Source: Akkermansia sp. (GTDB lineage Bacteria > Verrucomicrobiota > Verrucomicrobiia > Verrucomicrobiales > Akkermansiaceae). Taken from it: a DNA stretch of 33,254 nucleotides. The DNA is taken from contig JAFQGD010000005.1 of NCBI GenBank assembly GCA_017398355.1, positions 1 through 33,254 of the forward strand. Reading direction: 5' to 3'. The first letter of the stretch is position 1; each line of letters starts with the position of its first letter. Shown here in pieces: positions 12,001 through 15,615 of the stretch. Both the position numbers and the translations under genes were made by a program. Under the pieces are notes generated by a model. The model saw only the letters and a program-made list of their open reading frames with translations, did no database searches and was not told the DNA's origin.

Positions 12001-12974
12001 CGGCCGGTGCAAGCACGGCGGTGCTGGGCTCTGCCTTCTCCGCTGATGTGGAGCGCCAGTTGCGTGCTATCCGCAACCGCACCACCTCCATGGGTGTGAA
12101 CCAGTGCGAGGTGAACGAGGGCATGCCCTATGTGAATGCTTGGATTAACGCTGAGGGCGACCACCGCGAAATGGATGCCGATGGCTTGGCTGCCGGCTAC
12201 AGCTTGGATAGCTGGGGTGGTACCGTGGGTGTTGATGTAGACATCACCAACAACCTGACCTTGGGTATGGCCGTTACCGCCATGTATGGTGATTTGGAAG
12301 CCGATGCCGCTGATAAGGCTGATGGCGACTTTGACACGCAGTATGTATCCCTCTTTGCCCGCGTTGCTCACAAGGCATGGGTACATACCTTCGTGGCAAC
12401 TGTTGGCCGCGCGGATGTGACGCTTGACCGCACCGTAAGCTATGCCGATGGTTCCTATAAGACCAAGGGCGAAACGGAAGGTATGGGCTATGGCCTCATG
12501 TACGAGGTGGCTCGCACCTACTCGCTGAGCGAGGATGGCAGCACCTGCTGGCAGCCGGTTGTCAACCTGACATGGCGCCACAGCAGCATTGATGGCTATG
12601 CAGAGTCCGGCAGCGATGCCGCTTTGGCCGTGGGTGATCAGGATATGAACGTCTTCACCATCGGTGCCGGTGCCCGCTTGCAGACGGTGATTGGTGAAAA
12701 CCTGTACAACCGCGCTTCTATCTTCGAGGCCCGCGCCTTGGTGAAGGTGGATGCCGGTGACCGCGAAGGTGAAGCCACCGTGGCTCTGCTGGAAGGTGCC
12801 AACGATGCCAATGTGACCGCCGCTGAGGTGGGCGCTGTGGGAGTCGAAATCGGTGCCGGGGTGACCATCCCCGTCGGCCTGGAAGGCGGCTCGCTCTTCA
12901 TCGATGGTTCTGCCGAGTTCCGCTCCGGCTACAGCAATGTGAATGGTACCGTAGGCTACCGCATCAACTTCTAA
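3..12974 (+). CDS. Giant autotransporter (type Va), 3' part, cut by window edge
   Basis: The frame is open from the first bases, so the true start and signal peptide lie outside; 4,323 residues are visible. Most of it is a low-complexity Gly/Thr/Ala/Ser/Asn passenger predicted to form a long beta-helix. It carries many passenger-associated transport repeats (PATR) of the type KTGAGTLTLTGANSYAGNT, for example near 2755, 4495, 6940 and 8590. It also has about five longer modules opening with a W...W...NW pattern. The last ~280 residues (from about 12130) alternate as expected for an outer-membrane autotransporter barrel (PF03797 type) and end in ...GYRINF, with the terminal Phe favoured by BAM substrates. 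The passenger should be exported by Sec and displayed or released at the cell surface; adhesion or host interaction is only a guess. A terminator follows directly. The family call is secure, the function unknown. Confidence 0.93.
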   Translation, partial: GTITVSGYNQITVAGATMNNSAIDATYMTISGTSSFVGDVTVSTLLTLGADLAITLGADASLTLGEGALIDLANATYTEDAFGNRTYSVFAAGSTGTHNLADLTASMIKDAQMGYEYGFADGAIIMSLVSKEVFFGDGSMTWNDEADNTPFVNASDEAVAFATGDVVTFNGTGTADVTLGEAITATGVTVAETATVNMTAGTNTLTVAAMDVDGTLNYTGTALTATTLTVNGTLNYNVAEGEATMGNTIAGTGTLQKTGEGTLNLGSLKSSNITAALHVSEGVLKFTDPYNGSNGEEGVSTPHFLNIISKLTTSGTGKLLIDGDVAYNRQSGSSAIEIDDNVEVAGLLYVNSWTANCTYNVVSGGQLTVGNRLYLSNAQIMNVSGGSLDAGSISLGHGAGAGYTSKLIIENGTVKTGGILLRHDNASTISMTGGELEFTPADASTSVIYADNGTSGYDGNAVAAASNLNLSFTGGKLVAKDSSWLLGVSDTAANVKISGVTIETAADKTATLAGNINFTPAEGAEGTITKTGAGTLKLNVTEGVTITKLAIQGGYVGSAKAITLSALEITDGGLAYDLSNYGLITAANYSGALTLNLSNATEGDYEIFQGAESLSADQITVDSGADSRIQVTHSVVAGLVSIHVSMDTAAKTLTWDTNGADNVWSTGGATNWDSDSTPGADTSFYDGDDVAFAGAGEEITISGDVAPASVTVSGEDYSFAGSGKIVGEGTLTVENGGSLEIKSKQRYTGGTTVAAGGELILSTGGETGALKGDIDVYGTLKLNANDATGWGGGADVVSSINAYEGGLVSATTTDNLTGSGTDINLQGGAVSGVAGSNWDLAYGGAERQWSQITAEAAAGATATHPTVSTISDVRLSLRQNATIISVEENAQLVISSVIAQKGDRINGEAGTPEGSVAGLNKVGAGELVLSGVNTYNQATTVAAGTLTLADGGVLNSVVTVNDGATFKLEGGSTYGAAGLAGEGSIIKTGSGIAKLTAATTVSSLDIQEGFVQTGAETATISTLTATAGTGFAYDLAAGQKKVVAESFDGPITLKLISLANGTFELMQGAAGLDASDVNFEYSVGSRVQVDTSVVDGLAKLEVTIGTNNLDNLVWNTGGASDDWAAGGAANWTSGGAAEQFLNGDSVTFAGTGETITISGTVSPAAMTVTGTGYVFEGTGAIGGTCALTVAGGAEATISTVNTFTGGTTIAEGATLTITKAKALSTFNNMTNETVLGKVSGAGTLVINLDSETREAVAKGSGENANMGGFTGIVDVQRGTFFVGERNNGDGAGAVTVFAAQKVILREEGRMWLHTDGNVWELGAAVDAMSGAELNNRTGKNKLNGKVRFNVSDLENGSYDADGCVTVRQHWGGEMNFAGLLEGDGTVQLLAPLHSVGTYKITGDNNSFAGTYKVVDSQDANAKVVNLRLGSQNAAQYADIKLATTASASYLLLDSDATINGLYGVVDAENAVQAQGGNRTLTVTEGDFGGLIMNSGENVLSLTKQGAGTLVLRGANTYTGATTINGGTLEVAEGATMGTTAITVNNGGTLKVNAGTYANSITGVGTIAKGGTGSASLSGIDAAFAGTIDVQGGTLNVGDALEIGTGRTLKAGETGATLSSALTLSGGTLALDYAGTGNALSLNNGVLTLAGGTTLSLSGLSLNAEAENTITLLTGVGSLQGGLDDGALASEYFSTITGLGSGVDSSTVGLQLVNGNLQLYVPVQATGLEWGEGTGTWVTGGDFTADDEDFTADAAVRFGALTGESDTVTISGALSVGQMTVDAGEGKTYEFTAENDASGIASVEGISINSGTASFGTGTLDMADGSITVNKGATLSLANGAITTANAVDLELKNGSALEWQTGNTTDYSSAMDVANGAAISLVNNSGSAISLTAGSLNENGETATVSMSGGNFKLVAGSLNGTVDMGTGVNVELLRSAASFAQNFTGEGGLIVNPHQGVRRISGENTYSGETRLDARLIVEGAQALSANTVFTGNAGQLYLSKAAGAGSAEYTINRVLVTSTNQMTYVGIGSNAEDADCGGPVTGVTLALGAQANVGGKIYVRGGNTLDVAAGATIGDFVDVAANATVKLHGAIANKIQGAGTVQVSGDITWDNTNKVYTGETQVLADSTLTASAPLTTGGGKVNVLENGAIIITDTTDWANKVYGAGALVLVNTVTNLDAVIDGSAADTLATAYVGMPTQTFSTTDVDGMLQIDDAAAANSAAKITNLVVNAGSGINVSTVGNALKIGQNLTLSGAGDTAAEPGTADAAALAITTASGETKINSNITLAADATIFAGGTGDHRLNGSFNGAGYTLTKTGSGFLGLGAFASGSTNDLSGDMDIQGGTIQLVGMGTAEARQAIGKTTMSAGTKLYFYSGHYDFADADGAIAFDGDATLDLGAEATAKLSTNVSGSSIVTMRSSGGNANGTLTLAADNDFSGTWQLNSAAWKLVLANADAVKNATVQMDAAGTLLLTDEAENYNITSLKGSATGAKVNTSSNDRHGLVITNTLTDVAASSYSGAVAGTVDVKLAGGVQKFTGTLSDGATFAVSDGTLAISSADQSGTHSFTTTGGVLDMTGYGRADGAAGADSIVALGGQVNGLNLAANMVLTGTSDVTAAYETITLGGNTVLGGGQMNFRVTDSTDATNTIPGLAGGLYKETNTLYQVGTGADDSISLTGGEKTSLNISLLEGSIIDPTPGSGAGEYRDHLLISGISGVTLGDASAYFDMNLENIGSTQYSLQFVQSAVDSTLADLVLRAMGAAETLFWDAAEGGVWNTAEGNTDWVKADMASGSPVATTTPADFEQYDHVIFDDLAGAKEITVTMGTDEEGRAIEIGSMKVQADSTNYTIKGSISSAAGNIGAMLSKTGAGTLTLTGANSYAGNTIITGGTVIAQNEAALSNTQVQIYGAGTWLVLDYASTGDGIFDATVKLDGSGTNPGGSLRALQDAKVNVVIAGDNAAKDVQVASGKTLELNVLSAVSTKLGGRFYINRDGMAGTLVMNLADNTTFTRTQNTEVYAGEYVLKGGNGTTMQDKSLLVAAGATTRVQGGMTLQVDTLGGISGTYGDVVLEDASKLAINSADAVTINNAITSEGATLTAQNATLKDLTLSGDADTTLAGGTWELKKGAISWADGADVSLALGENTTVKVDDDTLKSVKVDAAGATLTTAKTAADSVSDLSVGTITVGNGGSVSKVDLTITGTGSAIQGTVAGLTVAQEGKVGDATPALSLAGGVADSLTIERGVASVTATDTLAQISSGTVLISGADAALQLNGANALVKDDGNTAADITINAGKLLGAGGYTGQVTVDDEGEARTITLDGLSDKATVVLQKFETEKGVSTLKGMQNLTLAGSSYITLTSNLEAGEGNLLFDFADATGKVQLAEGATMTVDVNSVLGNVLDATEAGGITYTLADADISALGTPGKVVFDSVLNLYNIVASFNTDGTLVLSNTQVPLADESIYRSSDDNVDSTDWAGNGADVYSSGDKYASVYIDKDTVVDLKGVAPDAAHAKDGLVLSNLIGRGNGATLTIEGDGDDVVTINNNLEADDLGSNVKSLSFNGDIDVSGTKLQLLNTIATPGSADAGELDTESVYQVNGSLTADADSPVELTAGILRLNGRGNDTSTLEGGLTVESEMAQLQVSGAAEVGGKLQVSDALGGSDEPDDVMLLSGGMLTLMNGASVEAGFGIMAESQGKETLRVAENATAALGSGSSVQNAVLELQQGSALQVAADSLVSVRGLVGKGALVHAAEEGATSAPDIIITPTRNSVFSGDLSQYEGRISVIGSDQTTATQVFDKVTTAAAADSKLDMWLNDSAVINVAEETGNKTLNLRELHLLKDSETTFEVNSDTMAAGGAPALAVNTTAAMMPGAELLLSSTGTEVLSEQAELQLLTAAEGVNLSDWDGADITLDITDNAFRKMSESATLSVVGNGVYVNMTASSTNRYADAVSAPNALAGAALLWPVAPDTLSVDSALKAVDQAVADMLKAGDTKEAERVLAATAGASTAVLGSAFSADVERQLRAIRNRTTSMGVNQCEVNEGMPYVNAWINAEGDHREMDADGLAAGYSLDSWGGTVGVDVDITNNLTLGMAVTAMYGDLEADAADKADGDFDTQYVSLFARVAHKAWVHTFVATVGRADVTLDRTVSYADGSYKTKGETEGMGYGLMYEVARTYSLSEDGSTCWQPVVNLTWRHSSIDGYAESGSDAALAVGDQDMNVFTIGAGARLQTVIGENLYNRASIFEARALVKVDAGDREGEATVALLEGANDANVTAAEVGAVGVEIGAGVTIPVGLEGGSLFIDGSAEFRSGYSNVNGTVGYRINF
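405..8560 (+). repeat. Diverged W...NW modules within the autotransporter passenger
   Basis: The passenger repeats a module with the pattern [LT]xW, about 8-12 residues, W, GG, NW, then GDxVTFxGxGexITISG and a YxFxGxG segment, usually followed by a PATR motif. Copies begin near 419 (divergent), 1957, 3335, 5180 (divergent) and 8295; a weak sixth may start near 10380. Copies at 1957 and 3335 are the most alike. The copies differ enough to be old duplications. They probably mark repeated beta-helix units; this is read from the translation and not from an alignment. Confidence 0.6.
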
Positions 12975-12994
12975 TCGAAGCCTACTCAACTCAC

Positions 12995-13032
12995 AAAAAA
13001 GCTCGTCTTGCTTTGGCAAGGCGGGCTTTTTT
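12995..13032 (+). terminator. Rho-independent terminator of the autotransporter gene
   Basis: An 11-bp stem (13001-13011 with 13016-13026, two G-U pairs, TTTG loop) is bracketed by an A-run and a T-run (13027-13032), starting 26 bases after the stop codon. The stem is nearly identical to that of the pgk terminator on the other strand. Confidence 0.9.
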
Positions 13033-13039
13033 GTGTATT

Positions 13040-13160
13040 CTGCGGCTGCACCGCAGTCTTCATTACCGGCGTAGCCGGTTCTTCATTACGCCCGGCAGGG
13101 CGTTCTTCATAACGAGCGGCGGCGAGTTCTTCATTACAGGTCATCAGTCCTGTTCTTTAT
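13040..13160 (+). repeat. Left hairpin array (linker TTCTTCATTAC, period 23-24)
   Basis: Short palindromes are separated by a nearly constant linker TTCTTCATTAC. Linker cores (TTCATTAC or a one-base variant) start at 13059, 13082, 13106 and 13130, and a decayed TTCTTTAT follows at 13153. The palindromes are CTGCGG-N5-CCGCAG (13040-13056), CCGGC-GTA-GCCGG (13066-13078), CGCCC-GGCA-GGGCG (13089-13102), an imperfect CGAG-type unit (13111-13128) and ACAGG-N8-CCTGT (13136-13153). The array is the inverted counterpart of the one at 13741-13840. No coding potential was seen in it. Confidence 0.85.
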
Positions 13161-13196
13161 CATAGCGCAGTATAACATTTTGCAGAGCTATATGCC

Positions 13197-13214
13197 CCCG
13201 GATTACCATCCGGG
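13197..13214. other. Isolated inverted repeat in the leader region of the S23-type gene
   Basis: CCCGGA-N6-TCCGGG is a perfect 6-bp stem between the left hairpin array and the promoter of the four-helix-bundle gene. It lacks the TTCATTAC linker and has no T-run, so it is neither an array unit nor an obvious terminator. The rest of 13161-13332 holds no gene I can support. Confidence 0.4.
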
Positions 13215-13332
13215 TTCCGGTTCATTTTTCTGCATAGTGAGGTGGTTGGGGATTCGGGGGCTTACCAAGTCGGCAGATTCATCTACCGGCGAAAGGAGTA
13301 TTATTAAAAATAATTTTGAATAACAAATTTGC

Positions 13333-13361
13333 TTGTCAAGTCTTTGTATTTTGGCTATGAT
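13333..13361 (+). promoter_or_regulatory. Sigma-70-type promoter of the four-helix-bundle gene
   Basis: TTGTCA (13333-13338), a 17-base spacer and TATGAT (13356-13361) make a near-consensus promoter. A start site about 7 bases downstream falls at about 13368, one or two bases before the ATG at 13370, so the mRNA would be leaderless. Confidence 0.7.
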
Positions 13362-13369
13362 GTAGCGAC

Positions 13370-13714
13370 ATGGACAACGCGCTTGCCTCAATTTCCTTGC
13401 AGCTTGCTACGGATATTATACATCTTTGCGATGGTATCAATAACAGAGCTCACATCAAAAATCAGATTTTGCGTTCATCCGGTAGTATAGGAGCCAATAT
13501 CTATGAAGCTCAATATGGGTACAGCCGAAACGATTTTGTTTGTAAACTACAAATTGCACTCAAAGAATGCAATGAAACATTCTATTGGCTTGAGTTGCTG
13601 AGAAACTCTGAGACGATAACGGATGAAGAGGCTCAACCTCTTGTTACGAAATGTAGCCGTTTGCGTTTTCTGTTGGTGAAATCCATTAATACGGCTAAAT
13701 TGAACCAATCCTGA
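13370..13714 (+). CDS. Four-helix-bundle protein (S23 / 23S rRNA IVS-like)
   Basis: A 114-residue, mostly helical protein. It shows the hallmarks of the four-helix-bundle family TIGR02436 (S23, the protein often encoded in 23S rRNA intervening sequences and related to the Avd protein of diversity-generating retroelements): a LATDIIHLC first helix, an IKNQILRSSGSIGANIYEA core, a KLQIALKECNETFYWLELL third helix and a final basic helix. The length matches the usual 110-130 residues. The molecular function of the family is not established. The gene is not inside an rRNA here, and no reverse transcriptase or template repeat is nearby. It is flanked by inverted hairpin arrays and has its own promoter at the start codon. 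Its base composition is more AT-rich than its neighbours, which suggests acquisition. It converges on pgk. Confidence 0.88.
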   Translation: MDNALASISLQLATDIIHLCDGINNRAHIKNQILRSSGSIGANIYEAQYGYSRNDFVCKLQIALKECNETFYWLELLRNSETITDEEAQPLVTKCSRLRFLLVKSINTAKLNQS

Positions 13715-13740
13715 CGATTTTTTATGCTCGTTTTGTTCGC

Positions 13741-13840
13741 AATGAAGAACAGGTCTGATGACCTGTAATGAAGAACGCCCTACCGGGCGTAATGAAGAAC
13801 CGGCTGCGCCGGTAATGAAGAACTCGCTACGCTCGTTATG
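13741..13840 (-). repeat. Right hairpin array, inverted relative to the left array
   Basis: The linker AATGAAGAAC starts at 13741, 13767, 13791 and 13814. The hairpins are ACAGGTC-TGAT-GACCTGT (13749-13766), CGCCC-TACC-GGGCG (13776-13789), CCGGC-TGC-GCCGG (13800-13812) and the imperfect unit at 13821-13837. Four of the left-array palindromes recur with the same stems but changed loops. The order differs: read on the minus strand it is CGAG, CCGGC, CGCCC, ACAGG, while the left array has CCGGC, CGCCC, CGAG, ACAGG. Confidence 0.85.
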
Positions 13841-13841
13841 T

Positions 13842-13877
13842 AAAAAAAACACCCGCCTTGCCAGAGCAAGACGGGTG
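13842..13877 (-). terminator. Rho-independent terminator of pgk
   Basis: A 12-bp stem (13850-13861 with 13866-13877, 4-base loop) ends in eight consecutive T on the minus strand (A-run 13842-13849). The single C-A mismatch on the plus strand becomes a G-U pair in the minus-strand RNA, so the hairpin suits pgk. It may also stop the converging S23-type transcript. Confidence 0.88.
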
Positions 13878-13900
13878 CTTTTCATGCATGTAAGCTTTTC

Positions 13901-15100
13901 TTACTTCTCGCTCAGGGAGCCGATGCCGGGAAGAACCTTGCCTTCCAGCAGCTCCAAGGAAGCGCCACCACCGGTGGAGCAGAAGGAGAGCTTGTCTGCC
14001 ACCTTGAACTTCTTGGCAGCTGTTACAGAGTCGCCACCACCCACGATGGAGATGCAGTCGGACTCGGCGAGGCATTCTGCCACGGCCTTGGTGCCCTTGC
14101 TGAAGGAATCCAGCTCGAACACGCCCATGGGGCCGTTCCAGAGGACGGTCTTGGCGGTCTTGATGATGGAGCAGATTTCTTCGATGGCTTTGTCGCCGAT
14201 GTCGATGCCCATACCACCTTCGGGTACTTCGCCATTTTCAGCCCAAGGAGCGGTGCAGAAGGTTTCTGCGCCTTCTTCAAACTTGAAGGAGTAGCGGGTG
14301 TCGGCGGGGAGGATGAACTTGACACCGCGAGCGGCAGCATCGGCCAGGATTTCGTTGGCAAGGTCGAGCTTGTCGGCTTCAATCTTGGAGTTGCCTACGT
14401 TCTTGCCTTGGGCAGCCAAGAAGGTGTTGGCCATAGCGCCGCCGATGATGAAGGTTTGGCTCTTTTCCATGAGCTTGGAGAGCACCTGAATCTTGTCGGA
14501 CACCTTGGCACCACCCATGATGACCACGAAAGGCTGGGCAGGGGACTCAAGCTTGCCTTCCAAGTACTCGAGCTCGTGCTCGATGAGGAAGCCCATGGCG
14601 GATTTCTCGGCAAAGTGAGTCACACCCTCGGTGGAGGCATGGGCGCGGTGGGCAGAGCCGAAAGCATCGTTCACATACAGTGTGGCGTTGCCGAGCAGGG
14701 CCTTGGCGAAATCGGGGTCGTTCTTCTTCTCCTTCTTGTCGAAGCGTACGTTGTCCAGCAGGAGCACATCGCCATCCTGCAGGGCGGCGCGGGCGGCGGT
14801 AGCTGCCTCACCGATGGTTTCGGGCACAAATGCCACGGTCTTGCCCAGGTGCTGGGAAAGGCATTCAGCTGCGGCCTTCAGGGAGAACTCCGGCTGGTAG
14901 CCGGTACCATCCGGGCGGCCCAAGTGGGAGCAGAGCACCAAGCGGGCACCCTTTTCCAAGAGGAATTTGATGGTGGGAAGGGCGGCCACGATGCGAGCAT
15001 CGTTGGTGATGGCGCCATCCTTCATGGGTACGTTGAAGTCCACGCGCATGAGGACTTCCTTGCCTGCGACGTCAAGGTCGCGTACGGTCAGTTTAGCCAT
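13901..15100 (-). CDS. pgk: Phosphoglycerate kinase
   Basis: Cytoplasmic glycolytic enzyme that transfers phosphate between 1,3-bisphosphoglycerate and ADP to give 3-phosphoglycerate and ATP. At 399 residues it has the normal bacterial length. Visible family signatures are RVDFNVP near residue 19 (3-PG-binding domain), the SHLGRPDG loop, GGAKVSDKI, NGPMGVFE and the nucleotide-binding GGGDSVTAAKKF and STGGGASLELLEGK segments at the C-terminus. I chose the ATG at 15100 (MAKLTVRDLDV) because it matches family N-termini; an in-frame ATG at 15184 would add 28 unrelated residues and lies on the promoter. No Shine-Dalgarno is visible. The gene stands alone, with its own promoter and terminator. Confidence 0.98.
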   Translation of the reverse strand: MAKLTVRDLDVAGKEVLMRVDFNVPMKDGAITNDARIVAALPTIKFLLEKGARLVLCSHLGRPDGTGYQPEFSLKAAAECLSQHLGKTVAFVPETIGEAATAARAALQDGDVLLLDNVRFDKKEKKNDPDFAKALLGNATLYVNDAFGSAHRAHASTEGVTHFAEKSAMGFLIEHELEYLEGKLESPAQPFVVIMGGAKVSDKIQVLSKLMEKSQTFIIGGAMANTFLAAQGKNVGNSKIEADKLDLANEILADAAARGVKFILPADTRYSFKFEEGAETFCTAPWAENGEVPEGGMGIDIGDKAIEEICSIIKTAKTVLWNGPMGVFELDSFSKGTKAVAECLAESDCISIVGGGDSVTAAKKFKVADKLSFCSTGGGASLELLEGKVLPGIGSLSEK

Positions 15101-15156
15101 ATGATTGATTGGATTGTTTGGTGTTAGAAAAGTATCGGGTGCCCGTGGGCGCGCAT

Positions 15157-15184
15157 ATTTTAACGGAAAATAATGCATTTTCAA
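15157..15184 (-). promoter_or_regulatory. Probable pgk promoter
   Basis: Read on the minus strand, TTGAAA (15179-15184), a 16-base spacer and TAAAAT (15157-15162) precede the pgk start with a leader of about 50 bases. Confidence 0.55.
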
Positions 15185-15200
15185 GGCTAAAGTGTGGCAA

Positions 15201-15264
15201 AAATGAGGAAAGGAATTTCATATTTCAAATTTCACATTTCAAATTGAAGGCAGTGTGCCGCGCG
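15201..15264. repeat. Dispersed extragenic repeat, copy 1
   Basis: This AT-rich element contains CATATTTCAAAT followed by an internal near-duplicate CACATTTCAAAT and a GC-rich tail (TGCCGCGCG). A related copy lies at 19070-19117. The rest of the 515-base divergent pgk/outer-membrane-protein gap holds promoters and inverted repeats but no gene that I can support. Confidence 0.5.
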
Positions 15265-15328
15265 CTGCGCAGAGGAGGGTGGAAGAGGAGAAAATTTCCT
15301 GCAAGTGGGTGTTTTTTCGGTTTGAATA

Positions 15329-15344
15329 CTCAACAAATGTTGAG
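15329..15344. promoter_or_regulatory. Inverted repeat CTCAACA-AA-TGTTGAG, possible operator
   Basis: A perfect 7-bp inverted repeat with a 2-base centre in the divergent intergenic region. The short centre suits a dimeric regulator better than an RNA hairpin. The regulator is unknown. Confidence 0.35.
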
Positions 15345-15464
15345 GTTTGCGGGTGGACGCCGGAGGAGAAATTGAGTCATTTTCTCCCGCGCGGGCATGG
15401 CGTGCGCACGAAAAACGGGTGAAAAGCCTGAAAAATGAGGAGAATTTACCTATTTTTTCACAAA

Positions 15465-15488
15465 AAAAGTAGAGTGGGCTCTACTTTT
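15465..15488 (+). promoter_or_regulatory. Perfect 10-bp inverted repeat abutting the porin-like gene promoter
   Basis: AAAAGTAGAG-TGGG-CTCTACTTTT ends four bases before the -35 box at 15492. It could be an operator, or a weak terminator that insulates the promoter from upstream transcripts. The arms are too AT-rich at their ends for a strong terminator. Confidence 0.5.
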
Positions 15489-15491
15489 GGC

Positions 15492-15520
15492 TTGACGAAG
15501 GGTAAAAAAACTGCTAAATT
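15492..15520 (+). promoter_or_regulatory. Strong sigma-70-type promoter with extended -10
   Basis: TTGACG (15492-15497), a 17-base spacer and TAAATT (15515-15520) preceded by TGC (extended -10). The predicted start near 15527 leaves a leader of about 90 bases before the ATG at 15616. Confidence 0.7.
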
Positions 15521-15615
15521 GCGGTTACCGCCAGAGTACCGCACCTAAGAGAAACAGTTTTGCGAAATTGTTGGGGTGTGGTACAAGATGCGGAACAACA
15601 TACAAGCTACACGAT

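Noticed and set aside
13203..13391. Minus-strand 62-codon ORF upstream of the S23-type gene
   Set aside because: It starts inside the four-helix-bundle gene, covers that gene's promoter and has no recognisable domain. The segment ESADLVSPRIPNHLTMQKNE is somewhat protein-like, so a decayed fragment cannot be fully excluded.
13370..13714. Diversity-generating retroelement accessory gene (avd)
   Set aside because: The S23-type fold is shared with Avd, but no reverse transcriptase, template repeat or variable repeat was seen nearby.
13040..13840. CRISPR array
   Set aside because: The constant element is only about 11 bases, the variable parts are themselves palindromes, the arrays are inverted relative to each other, and no cas gene is present.
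12975..13900. Target-site duplication around the hairpin-array cassette
   Set aside because: I compared the outer borders near 13035-13060 and 13838-13850 and found no convincing short direct repeat, so transposition is not shown by the sequence alone.
13758..14294. Plus-strand 178-codon ORF running from the right hairpin array into pgk
   Set aside because: It translates hairpin repeats and the antisense of pgk; it crosses a terminator and has no family features.
14408..15127. Plus-strand 239-codon ORF antisense to pgk
   Set aside because: It is the reverse of a secure pgk gene and shows only antisense composition.
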